Shown here: one piece after another, positions 22,109-33,999 of the stretch
Numbering within the stretch: position 1 is the first letter of the stretch
Layout of the letters: each line of letters starts with the position of its first letter
NCBI RefSeq assembly: GCF_045679555.1
Contig: NC_092098.1
Coordinates: 20,180,038 to 20,244,037, forward strand
Direction: 5' to 3'
DNA length: 64,000 nucleotides
Source: Salvelinus alpinus
Taxonomy: Eukaryota; Chordata; Actinopteri; Salmoniformes; Salmonidae
The notes under the pieces: model-generated
Seen by the model: only the letters and a program-made list of their open reading frames with translations
What the model was told of the DNA's origin: nothing
The model's database searches: none
Translations under genes and position numbers: made by a program

Positions 22109-23673
22109 CAGTCGTGGCCAAAAGATTTGAGAATGACACAAATATACATTTTCACAAAGTTTGCTGCTTCAGTGTCTTTAGATATTTTTGTCAGATGTTA
22201 CTATGGAATACTGAAGTATAAATACAAGCATTTCATACGTGTCAAAGGCTTTTATTGACAATGACATGAAGTTGATGCAAAGAGTCAATATTTGCAGTGT
22301 TGACCCTTCTTTTTCAAGACCTCAGCAATCCACCCTGGCATGCTGTCAATTAACTTCTGTGCCACATCCTGACTGATGGCAGCCCATTCTTGCATAATCA
22401 ATGCTTGGAGTTTGTGGGTTTTTGTTTGTCCACCCCCTTCTTGAGGATTGACCACAAGTTCTCAATGGGATTAAAGTCTGGGGAGTTTCCTGGCCATGGA
22501 CCCAAAATATCGATGTTTTGTTCCCCAAGCCATTTAGTTATCACTTTTGCTTTATGGCAAGGTGCTCCATCATGCTGGAAAAGGCATTGTTCGTCACCAA
22601 ACTGTTCCTGGATGGTTGGGAGAAGTTGCTCTCGGAGGATGTGTTAGTACCATTCTTTATTCATGGCTGTGTTCTTAGGCAAAATTGTGAGTGAGCCCAC
22701 TCCCTTGGCTGAGAAGCAACCCCACACATGAATGGTAACAGGATGCTTTACTGTTGGCATGACACAGGACTGATGGTAGCGCTCACCTTGTCTTCTCCGG
22801 ATGCCCCAGACAATCGCTTTTTTCCGGATGCCCCAGACAATCGGAAAGGGGATTCAGCAGAGAAAATGACTTTACTCCAGTCCTCAGCAGTCCAATCCCT
22901 GTACCTTTTGCAGATTATCAGTCTGTCCCTGATGTTTTTCCTGGAGAGAAATGGCTTCTTTGCTGCCCTTCTTGACACCAGGCCATCCTCCAATAGTCTT
23001 CGCCTCACTGTGCGTGCAGATGCACTCACACCTGCCTGCTGCCATTCCTGAACAAGCTCTGTACTGGTGGTGCCCCGATCCCGCAGCTGAATCAACTTTA
23101 GGAGACGGTCCTGGCGCTTGCTGGACTTTCTTGGGCGCCCTGAAGCCTTCTTCACAACAATTGAACCGCTCTCCTTGAAGTTCTTGATGATCCGATAAAT
23201 GGTTGATTTAGGTGCAATCTTACTGGCAGCAATATCCTTGCCTGTGAAGCCCTTTTTGTGCAAAGCAATGATGATGGCACGTGTTTCCTTGCAGGTAACC
23301 ATGGTTGACAGAGGAAGAACAATGATTCCAAGCACCACACTCCTTTTGAAGCTTCCAGTCTGTTATTCGAACTCAATCAGCATGACAGAGTGATCTCCAG
23401 CCTTGTCCTCGTCAACACTCACACCTGTGTTAACGAGATAATCACTGACATGTCAGCTGGTCCTTTTGTGGCAGGGCTGAAATGCAGTGGAAATGTTTTT
23501 TGGGGATTCAGTTCATTTGCATGGCAAAGAGGGACTTTGCAATTAACTACAAATCATCTGATCACTCCTCATAACATTCTGGAGTATATGCAAATTGCCA
23601 TCATACAAACTGAGGCAGCAGACTTTGTGAAAATGTATATTTGTGTCATTCTCAAAACTTTTGGCCACGATTG
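22109..23673 (-). mobile_element. Tc1/mariner element of another family, full length
   Basis: Left end cagtcgtggccaaaagattt, right end aaacttttggccacgattgt: inverted ends, TA on the right. About 1565 bases. Transposase on the minus strand. A nearly exact duplication of about 28 bases (tccggatgccccagacaatc at 22797 and 22825) lies inside the coding part. Confidence 0.9.
22748..23338 (-). pseudogene. Tc1 transposase N-terminal half
   Basis: 196 codons open. Contains the helix-turn-helix (TCKETRAIIIALHKKGFTG, then IAPKSTIYRIIKNFKESGS), the GRPRKSS AT-hook-like linker and the second helical domain (SARTVRRRLLEDGL). The catalytic half is lost after FSAESPFRL, where a 28-base duplication is followed by unrelated frame. 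The downstream part (22346-22528 on the minus strand) preserves the catalytic D..E region in another frame. The usual start would be MVTCKETRA at about 23302. Confidence 0.8.
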
Positions 23674-24676
23674 TATACTGGCTATGGCATCTCAAAATGG
23701 ACAAACAAGACAATATCCACTTTTTTCAAGCGAATGTCTTTTAAGGGTGTATGCGAGCACTCGTTCGGTTCGCCTAGCCAACATTGGCTAGCCGCCAGCT
23801 CAATTAAGAGGTTCTGAAGCATGCTGACGCCTTTAGAATCAGGTAAGTTGGGGTAATATTGTTTGTCAAGTTGCCAAGCAGTATATTTTATACACAGAGG
23901 ATGGGGCCATACTGGAGATGCTCCATAACTTGCACAAACAGGAAAAGCAAAGTATGAGACTTAGTCTCTTTTAGAAATCGAGAGTGAAATACACACTAAT
24001 CTCTAACATGTAGGCTCAGCATTCCCTAACAGTCCCATTGCAAGTCAGAATGTTGAACAAAGTTAATTTCAATTTACTTTACCTGACAATTTTGCCCCCA
24101 TGTCAAAGGTAATCTGAGACAAAATATCCACAGGGAAGCGTTATCAACCCAACCTTCAGTACGCTGGTCTGTATATTGTTTTTTTGCACCCTACAAACAC
24201 TTGCACAATATGGCTGAGCCTAACCGAACCACAGACCGAACGTTGTCCCACGTAATCATATGGCAAATTCCACAAACACTTCCAGCTGATTGAGAGGAAA
24301 CGCGCTTCGGTCGACTATGTTTGACTATTGTTCGGATTATTGTGCATAATGTTCAATGCGTCAGGAGATTGAAAATACAAGCGAGAGAACCTCCGAGAGA
24401 AATTAGGGTAAACGACACTTTCCTGTGGATACCCCATCTCCACCTCCTACTGTCAAAAGGACCAACAGCACAGAAAACCGATAGAGTAAATATAATTTTA
24501 TTCAACATTATGGCTTGTAGATTGTCTTTTTAGGCAGACTTCTTTCAGATTGAATATCCATGGGGTAACCATGGTAACATACTGATGTTTAGGCAAGAGG
24601 ATGCTCAAAGTACAACCAGAAAACAACCACACTGTATTATTGTGATACAATCACTCATGTAAATAGAAACATATAC

Positions 24677-24742
<66 letters not shown>

Positions 24743-27303
24743 GTTTCAATATTGAAATGAAATGTGTTAACATAGGCTACTGCCATTCAATAAAACGTTA
24801 TTATTGTTTACAAAATTCGGCATCTCATATTCTAAACATATAGAAAATTCAAACCATTCAAACCATGTCTACATTCCCCAGCAAAGGCACAGTAGGAAGT
24901 CAATTGCGCTCAGCTGAGCTAGGCCTGACAGACAACCAGATTGAACAGGCAAATTCTTTGGAAGTGAAAACAAGCAAGTCACTATCCTACCCTGTGATTG
25001 TAAAGATACATCGCTTTCTAAATTCAGAAGAACACACATACTTGCGTCATATTGTTCAAAATCGTCAATATAGCGGGTTACAACTCCATATGCATATTGT
25101 AATGGATTAGCAAAGGTTTTGGAATGAATGTTCATGGAAAGGACTGGCCACACCAGGCCTCTTGTCCACAGAATAAACTGCCGACTCGTAACTAAAACAC
25201 ATTTACCTCGTATTTCCGAATCCACTTTGACTTTTTAAAATCACCAGTTTCACTCAAAGATACATTTGTAACAGACAATTGTTACAATTGTGGGTAAATT
25301 GATCATGAGAATGTCTACCTCGAACACTGGTTTCAATCCGTGTTTCAGATTAAAATGGGGAGAAAGTGAATACATACCATCGCATTCTCCCTGCATCCGT
25401 CAGGCCAGCGCTTGCAGCAGCCCTGGTCGCCTGATATGCATGGACATAAGAAACAAAAATAACGTGGCTCTCCTGATTCCCAGACAGAACTAAGTAGGTT
25501 ATTATTGTTTGCTTACATATTAATTGTAAATCTACATCTCGATGGTTTTCTAATCCATTGATCTGTTCGTCTTTTTGTGATAATAAAACTACAAAGGTAA
25601 AAACATATTTTTTTCTTTTTCTCTCCTTGTTAAAAATGAAAGTCGTATAAAAGCTTGTTTCGCCGTCTTCTCCTTGCTTCACCACGTTGCTTTTGACGAA
25701 TTATTATGTCCATTGTTGTGGCAACATTATACTGGATCGATCATGCACGGGACACCGGTCGAGTTTGCTGCACTTCCTGTACAATGTTTCTTCTAAACAG
25801 CCCTAATGCAACAAATTGGTAACGTCCGTATCAATTTAACAAGAGATGGCTTGTGTGAAAGTGTTTTTTTTCCAGCTTCCCAATAATGGCGACGGCCCTT
25901 CTCCCAGAGCTAATTCTCTTCTCCTTTTCTCTGAAAAAAAAAGCAGCTACGGAGACAGACGCGGAGGAGACTCGCCCAGCGGCGCGCACACACAACTGCA
26001 GCACGTACAGTATTTACAAAGGCGAGACGCTGCTGTCATGCCGACACGCGTAATCGCCATCACTGTTATAAATATGACTTTAGCCAACATATGTCAAGCT
26101 CCCATAAATTAAATTGGCTTTGGTATCTCTGTGTCAAGACCACTTAGGCTGCATTCATGCTTTTCTCTATTGGCATCACCTGCTTTAGTAGGCCATATAT
26201 ATTTGTCTTATTCTATTAATATTGCGTCCTACTCTAAATTCACCCAATGCATCATAGTAGGCGTAATATTTTTTTTAATGATTATTAGGCTAATCTATGA
26301 AAGGCCATTCCACCACAATTTTTTTGGTCGATACTTACTCTACATTTGTAGATACTTAACTAACAATGTCGAGATACTATATAAACATTTCGAGATCCTA
26401 TCCTAAACATTTGAGCATTACTTTGTGAGATAATTGTTATTTTTATTTATTTATTTTTTACAGCTTTAGGTAGGTTAGAGAAGCCTATGCACCAGGGGAA
26501 ATGGTAAGGCACGTATTTATAGCCTAAATCAGGCATATTTATTTGTGTTAAGAGAAAATGTGAATGTGATCAAATTTAGTTCAAATTCAAACCTCGGGTG
26601 GCTAGGCTACCTAGACCTTATCAATCCAAAATGATTGACTGGAATTAATCAATCAACACAATAGTGATTAAATACTGTTTAAGTAACTTTTTAATTACAG
26701 ATGCAAAAGGCCCACATGATGCCCTGGCCTATATTGTCCAATAGCAGTTGTTGTCTAGTTTTTATAGAAGCCCATTCCCGCTCACCCAAAACATTTTTTA
26801 AAGTCGATATTATCTCAAGATTTTTAGATATATCAAGTCAACATTTTGAAATACTAATTCGAGATACTACCTAAAAATGTCGAAATACTATCTAAACATT
26901 TCGAGATATATGATATGTTTCTTCATTTGTAGCATTGTGTGGTGATTTCCATCTATTCATGTTGCATAGATCAGCACAGCAATAACCTTCCAGGTAAAGA
27001 CATTCCTGTGGTCCATTAAGCTACACATTGTGTGTGTGTGTCAATGTCCTGTTTAGGACAATAAATATAAAATGTATATGTTATCTGACAGAGTTGATAA
27101 TATTGTGCTGCTTTTTATGATAATTTGGGTTATTCTTTTCTGTGGCTTAGCTGATATTGTAATATGTGTAATTAGAGGGGCGGGGGGGTTACCTACTTTG
27201 TCCATGTCTCAAGACTCCCCATGTCTATTGTTATACATTGATTGGTTGGGGTGTATTTGTGGCCCTGATAAGCACCTAATTTTCTTAATTTCTTACATCG
27301 GCA
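23674..27303. other. long non-coding interval between Tc1 block and integrase-like pseudogene
   Basis: Contains a (GT)n microsatellite at 24681-24738, a relatively GC-rich stretch at about 25850-26050 that could be a distal promoter/first exon (see finding), and two AT-rich patches sharing the motif cgagatactat (26365-26420 and 26820-26905). No convincing coding sequence: the short frames here match no family I know. Confidence 0.5.
24681..24738. repeat. (TG)n microsatellite
   Basis: About 29 uninterrupted TG units. Confidence 0.95.
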
Positions 27304-28205
27304 ATGGACAATATCATTGAGGACTACTTCCGGCTTGGATTCACACAACATAACAATACGTTTTCAGATCATAGAGAGAGTTCTAAGCAGGAATCAGCTC
27401 TTGCGGGTTAAAAACAAAACCGATGGAGCAGAGGTGCTCTCTTTCATACAACAGCAGCTTCAAACATTAGGTCGACAGCATGGCTACTGGTGAATGCACC
27501 AGAAATGTTGGATGGCCTGAATAGTTACCGACAGGGAAACTGTCAGTCAACTTCTGTGCCTCCTGGATGTGTCACTTTGGGCCCAGCACTGGAAATCAAA
27601 GAATTGAGCGTTTATGGCTCACTCTGAGAAGCAAATGTTGCTAGTTTTGGATGGACCATTTTGACCAGCTTAGAGGAGATGGGCACTTTGCACACATTTT
27701 CCTAGACACATTTCTGATCCAGTTTTGAGTAGTCTGATTTAGTACGCATGTCATTGTACTGTGTGTATTCCAGTACATGTGCAAATTAACTTAATTTGAG
27801 TATCCTTTATAACCCTATGAATTTCCAACTTTATGTACAGTATCAATAACATTGTCTCCTGGTAAGCAACTTTTTAAGCCTCTCTTCAGCTATGTGTCAA
27901 ATCAGTGTCAACTAATGTGCAAGCTCAGTGGAATCCCACATTATTTCCTCTGTCTAGGAGGAGCTGGATCAAGTGGTTTATGCATGGAGCAACCACTGAA
28001 TAAGGCCATCCCACAACACTCTGGCTCCCAATGGTCGGCCAATAATGATGTATGCGTTCCCCAACCTGTACGGAGCCCAGAACTACTTACAACCTGTGGA
28101 CCGTAGGGAAGCTGATACTTGTCGGGAGGACTGTGCTTTTAAAGACCTCACTTGTAATGAGGATGTGTTTCACCTTTGTGTTGAACTCATGGCAGAACAC
28201 CACCT
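27304..28205 (+). pseudogene. decayed integrase-core-like gene, two exon remnants
   Basis: I recognise a family repeated in fish genomes with an integrase (DDE) core; this assignment is from memory. First remnant 27304-27735: MDNIIEDYFRLGFTQHNNTF, then in shifted frames SRNQLLRVKNKTDGAEVLSF, IQQQLQTLGRQHGYW, a stop, IVTDRETVSQLL, then a jump to IERLWLTLRSKC, a stop and FWMDHFDQLRGDGHFAHIF. The central catalytic part is missing. Second remnant 27960-28205: EELDQVVYAWSNH, a stop, IRPSHNTLAPNGRPIMMYAF, PNLYGAQNYLQPVDRREADT, CREDCAFKDL and VFHLCVELMAEHHL. It is preceded directly by an acceptor-like ttcctctgtctag, which suggests an ancestral intron and argues against a retrocopy. At least three in-frame stops and one frameshift: not functional. 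Confidence 0.7.
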
Positions 28206-28395
28206 TATAATGTCTGATGATCTGTATGTATGAAATTATAGACTTCATCAAATGATCCTTGATGGACTGGGTGTTGAGGATTATAGCTTCTTCTCTCACT
28301 TAAAGGGACAATCTGCAGTTGCTACATACATTTTTTTAACTTATAAATTAATGATAGGAATAGGAATATAAATTAATGATAGGATACCTAGTCAG

Positions 28396-28590
28396 TTGTA
28401 CAACTGAAATGTGTCTTCCGCATTTAATCCAACCCCTCATAATCAACATCCAGCGTCCGGGGAACAGTGGGTTAATGCCTTGCTCAGGGTCAGAATGACT
28501 ACTTTCTACCTTGTCAGCTCGGGGATTCGATCCAGCAACCTTTCCCATACTGGGCCAACACTCTAACCACTAGGCTACCTGCCGATACTG
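28396..28590 (-). mobile_element. tRNA-derived salmonid SINE (SlmI-like), reverse orientation
   Basis: Plus strand shows ggggaacagtgggttaatgc, then ccttgtcagctcggggattc and a reversed head actctaaccactaggctacc. Same type as 21040-21232. Confidence 0.75.
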
Positions 28591-28687
28591 TACGTACCCA
28601 TTGAATCGTGAAGAATAGGCTATAATATATCTAGATCTGACCAGGAAACATACAACTACCTTTGTTCTAACAGAGGTATTATCCAAA

Positions 28688-29516
28688 TTGGTTTTCATCA
28701 AGGATCTCTCTGTACTTTGCTCTGTTCATCTTTCCCTCGATCCTGACTAGTCTCCCAGTCCCTTCCGCTGAAAAACATTCCCACAGTATGATGCTGCCAC
28801 CACCATGCTTCACCGTAGGGATGTTGCCAGGTTTCCTCCAGACGTGACACTTGGGATACAGGCCAAAGAGTTCAGTCTTGGTTTCATCAGACCAGAGAAT
28901 CTTGTTTCTCATGATCTGAGAGTCTTTTATGTGCCTTTTGGCAAACTCCAAGCAGGTGCCTTTTGGCAAACTGGAGCTCTGTCAGAGTGACCATCAGGTT
29001 CTTAGTCACCTACCTGACCAAGGCCCTTCTCCCTCGATTGCTCAGTTTGGCCGGGCGAACAGCTCTAGGAAGGGTCTTGGTGGTTCCAAACTTCTTCCAT
29101 TTAAAAAAAATGTTGGTACCCTTCCCCAGATCTGTGCCTCGACATAATCATGTCTCTGAGCTCTACGGACAATTCCTTCAACCTAATTTCTTGTTTTTTG
29201 CTCTGACATGCACTGTCAACTGTGGGACCTTATATAGACAGGTCTATGCCTTTCCAAATCATGTCCAATCAATTGAATTTACCACAGGTAGACTCCAATC
29301 AAGTTGTAGAAACATCTCAAGGATGATCAACGGAAACAGGATGCACCTGAGCTCAATTTTGAGTCTCATAGCAAAGGGCCTGAATACCAATGTAAAAAAG
29401 GTATTTATGTTTTTTTATTTTAATAAATTCACAAACATTTCAAAAATTGTTTCCGCTTTGTCATTATGGGGTATTCTGTGTACATTGGGAAGGAAAATGA
29501 TTTATTTAATCCATAA
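28688..29516 (-). mobile_element. Tc1 element fragment (minus), lacking its transposase 3' end
   Basis: Same family as 20747-22045 but reversed: minus-strand frame 28969-28679 carries [30 protein letters not shown] and [14 protein letters not shown]. Upstream on the minus strand are the tandem-arranged text for the N-terminal part and the 5' UTR (gaccttatatagacaggtct). Both inverted ends are missing or eroded. A short segment (ccttttggcaaactccaagc / ccttttggcaaactggagct) is duplicated at 28937-28980. Confidence 0.8.
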
Positions 29517-29618
29517 TCTGAATGAACTGTATATCGCTGGATGTCCTTTCCTGTGTGTCATGGTAGTTGGAAAAAACATGGAATTCTGCACTTTTCTTCC
29601 CGTTGGCTGTAGGTCTTC

Positions 29619-30844
29619 CTAAGCACCAAAGATCTCTGTCATCTCCTGTTTCAGTGGATAGAGTGTAGTAGCCAACTGCTCTATGATGTATGCTGGCTCT
29701 TGAATCAGAGTTTTGTGCAACAACTCCTCTTCCAGGTTGTCTGCTTTTGCCTTCTTTTGACAGCTGTTAATATCCAGGATTTCTGTCAACGCCTCTGGAT
29801 CTACACTGCTGAAATCCGACCGACAGACCTCTAAGGTCAAGTGCTTCTTTTCGGTTATGTACTTCAAGAAGTTATCCAAAAGCTGTTTGTTCCAATATTG
29901 CTGGAGCCACTTTCAAAAGTAGGTATCGCTCCTTTTTCCATCCTACTGCAATAATGTGGCCTACACTTTGCCACTCCTTTTCCCCAAAGTCGTATCGATG
30001 AAATGGCAACTTGAATGTACTACCCATGGTACACTGGTTGTAAAACTCCCAGAACTCAGATAAACAGTCCCTCAGAACTCCGCCCTCATCAGTGGCCTGT
30101 TCGTACTTTCCATCAGGAAGACTGAGTTTGATCTGAACATCAGCTTCAAGTGGTGTCATCACAGAAATGGTGGATCAGTTCCTTAAGTACTTTGTTCTCA
30201 ATGGGCAACTAGGGTTCTACTCTTTGCTGCATTGGTGGTAGGGTGTTTCATTGTCATCAGCAGCAACATTTGCTTCTTCTCTTTCATTAGTTTAATTTGC
30301 CTCTTCACATACTTTTGTTGTCAGGTAGAACCTCATTATATTACCCTTTGTGATTTAACATTTTTTGTACATTTGAATGCTCTTTGTATCAGTCAGATCA
30401 AAGTCTTAGGTTTTTCCATGATAATGTTCTCCATTTGGAAAATATAAATTCTCTGCCATTTCTTTTAGTTATTTTTTTCTACAGTCCTTGGGGACATCAC
30501 ATTTGCGGGTCCCCCCACCTCACCTGGCAATGACTTGCACAAAAGTTTTCTTCTTCCTCTGATACATAATCCACCCCACTTACATTTTTCTGTTGTTCTG
30601 CAGAGCATTTCTTGATTTTGTCTCCCCACATGAGCCCGCTTCCTGTGGCGATTGATCTGTTGACTGATCTGTTGACTGATTGCTCTGTTTGACTGATGGC
30701 TCTGTCAAACAGTTTTGCTTTTCATTTCAAAGGGCATTTTGTCTTCTGCCTGCAGTATGTGAGAATGGCAAGGCCATCCTCATAGGATGGTAGGTAGGTG
30801 CGCAGCTGCTCATCACTCATGTGTGGAAGCACACTATCATCAAT
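29619..30844 (-). pseudogene. decayed HECT-like gene of a fish multi-copy family, minus strand
   Basis: Part 1, 30844-30722, follows the acceptor ttcctgcattag and encodes IDDSVLPHMSDEQLRTYLPS, YEDGLAILTYCRQK, then a stop; this resembles the short N-terminal domain of a fish family that carries a C-terminal HECT-like domain. Part 2, 30162-29872: DGKYEQATDEGGVLRDCLSE, FWEFYNQCTMG, HRYDFGEKEWQSVGHII and LEQTAFG then TAA. Part 3, 29879-29619, in another frame: LLDNFLKYITEKKHL, SSVDPEALTEILD, LHKTLIQEPAYIIEQLATT and a stop. The break between parts 2 and 3 looks like a single-base frameshift. No active-site cysteine region was found. The family assignment is from memory. Confidence 0.65.
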
Positions 30845-33800
30845 CTAATGCAGGAAAGAAAATAACTCTTCCTGAACTCTTCATGTGATAAGGATCAGCA
30901 CTGCTGCTCACAATAGCTTGATTACAGGTAAACAACACTATCTTGATTTAACCTACACTTTTGCACCTTCTCCATCTTTCTTACAGTATCCCCCGGAACT
31001 TTCATGCCTCATAGGAAACTATAAAAGTCATCCATCCTGCACACACACACACATTTGACATGAACACTTCAACTGATGATTTCGTCAAAATGATACAATT
31101 ACCTTAATTAACAACCTTTCTCTATAGTACAATACATTGAATCCAACACACAGCAAACCACTCCATAACAGTTATATCTAAAAGTGAAACAATAGGCCTA
31201 CATTTTAACATTATTTTAAAAATAATATTTCCTATCCAAATAAAAATGCTTTGTCATTAAGTTATTATTTTCTACAATGTACGCATCTTGGGGGTTTCTA
31301 TTATTGTGATTACATTTTATAGGCTATTGCTGCCCCCTGGTGTAGCCTACTGTTGTGTACTTGTAGGCCTATTTGTAAATAAAGTTTTTACAAGTCTATA
31401 TGCATGGGGCCAGTGCTACTACAATGCAAGTAACAATTTAGTTCGAAGACAGGTCGAATATATGCAATATATACATTTTAAATTCCGTCAGAGCTGCACA
31501 CACCACACCAAAATTATATATTTGATCATTGATGACGTACTTCCAAAACTATTTGCGCACGGGGAGGCAATAGAAGCATTGGAACGAGAGGACAGAACAC
31601 CATGGTTACAGTTCGTCTGCCACTTTTCTAATGGGCTAGCTAGTTTGAGAGGATTACGGAGCTCGTGTGATTGCATAAATAACGGGAACATTAACTAAAG
31701 ATACAACTTCAAGGTAAGATTTAATTCCAGCATTTTCTTCTTTGGCTAAAGCATTGCTTCAATTAGATGAAATATTACATTTATAGTGAAGGCAACAGGC
31801 TACTCAAAGGAGGACCTCGTCATAATCCAGCGGATAAAAACACGATAGATACCGATAAATTCCACTTTATGATACAAGTATCAAACTTGGTACAATAATA
31901 CTAGTCTCTTTAGTTAGTCCACTCCCTGTACTCCATGTACCAAAGAGATGGGCCTTTCTGCCATCTTCAAATATGAACATTCTATCATTAATGAGCTCTA
32001 GAAGAACAGAAGATTTGATGCTGATTCGATCACCTTCACAGATATCCTCCAATCACAACGATTATGCAAATATTTGAACTATCACTTTTTTTCTCCACAG
32101 AACATGGCGCAGATAGAACAATGAGACAGATATTTCACCGGATGTATAAATGTGAAGCATCCGGTTGACAGTTTCACTCACTACCAAATATGGTAGTGAG
32201 AGGAAGCCCAGTGGCCGGCAGGGAGAGACGATGGAACAAAATGGATTTTGGCCCACATGCTGCGAATTTACTCATCGATTAAACATTTGATCTTAATTCA
32301 GTTTTCTGTCCCCAAAACTATAATATATTATGAACAGAGTGGACTTAGTTTTTTTGTATACTTTTTTTGTAAACTACCATTTGCCAAAGTTTTAAAAAAT
32401 TGCGTTGTTTAGAAGGCGTACAAAGGCGAATTGAGCACACCGCACTTTACAGAGTAGGCGTCCCCTAACGGAAATAAGCAAATTATTGCTAGAATGCGGC
32501 AATAGGATCTCGCTAGCTCGTGCTTGGCTCTTCCCACCTCCTTGCTTGTTCTGCCCACTATGGCTCATTTGTTCCCATTTGAAATGACAGGTTGTGGTCT
32601 ATTTTGGTTTAGTTATAAAAATCTTTGATGATGGTATCCGGTTACTAAGCAACTGTTTTTTGTTTGACGAACTGTTTTAGTCTGGACAAAATTTTATTGA
32701 TGGGGTTACATGTTTAATAATGGGTTACCTGTTTCTCTGCTGGTATTGTATTTCACCTAAAGTGACGTGTACAGGGCAGGTTTCCTGTCACATTTCTTAA
32801 AATTGAAACTAAACAGAATATGTAAGGGATAATCAACGAGGGGCAATGGAAAATAATGAATGACACGGAGTTGCATTATTTTCCAGCAAACGCATATAAG
32901 CTCTGAGTTGATTATCCCTTTTTATATTATCGCTATAATTTAACACATTTGACGCAAAAAAATGTGTTCATTTGCAGGTAAAAATGTGTTAAATATCCAC
33001 TGAAGTAGGTAGCAAGTTAACTAGATAGGTACAGTAGTAGCCTTGGTAACCAAACAAACAGAATTGCTAGTTTAGCTATCCAAACCATCAGTCATAGCTT
33101 GCTATTATGAAAATCGAATTCAACAATGCAATTAATGTTTTCAATTCGACTTTTGCTTTCAAAAGCAGATCAAACATAGAGCATGTAAGAATGAACTATA
33201 CAGGGATGCAAACTAGTCACCTTTCGCCAAATTCACTGTTTTTAATCCAGAATAGGTCAGCTACGTGATTCGTGTAGATCCGATAAAAAAATAAATGTTG
33301 GGGGGGCTCTAATATGCGCGTTTGGGTCACTAATGGCTGTAAGCAAACCAGTGATGCGTGTTTTGAGCAATACTGTCTGTATCCAAGGCTCGAGCCTGGG
33401 CTCAGCCAGTCGTTCACATAACAGAATGCAGCACGCGACTGAAAGAAGAGACAACCAGCTAGCTTAATTACAGCATCAGAACGTGCTCTGGAAAGACAGC
33501 GGAGAGTGGAAAGGCAGTTTGCCAGTTACAACACACTAGCGCGTCACCTGATCAACAACGAAGAGGTAGGTGAGAAGCCTGGAGATGAAGGTGATGAAGC
33601 GTACTTCATGAGCTGTAACCGAAAAACAACTGGCATTTGGAAAGTTTGAGGTTAGGGAGCAAGTGTGGCGAAACAATACTTGTTAGCATTGTTAAGTATC
33701 TTGCTACAGTACCTGGATCAAATTCTCCATTAGCTAGCAAATGTTGAGCAACTTTAGCTAACTTAGCTGATCAAATAATTTAGTTTATAATAAATTAACG

Positions 33801-33999
33801 TTTCAACATCAGATGAGGTAACGTTAACTCGAGGAACCAATTAGCTACAGTATTAACTGGTATACGACTCGTTGCCGTTCCTCAAGCTATAACGTTAATT
33901 GCTCACTGGACTCTGGAAATCTGTGTTAACGTAGTTAATTAGTTAGCTATCTATGAACTAATGTTTTCCATCTATGTGGTTCATTTCAGAATGAGAGGA
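30845..33999. other. non-coding interval
   Basis: AT-rich with no recognisable gene. Around 32105-32260 is a fragment that looks like a dispersed salmonid repeat (ggaagcccagtggccggcag). 31860-31893 is an inverted near-copy of 43079-43112. At 33481-33565 a purine-rich segment ends in a donor-like gaagaggtaggtgag; it could be an untranslated exon but nothing supports it further. Confidence 0.4.

Noticed and set aside
24865-25225. Overlapping 81-codon plus and 118-codon minus frames
   Set aside because: No recognisable domain, no splice or promoter support; probably chance.
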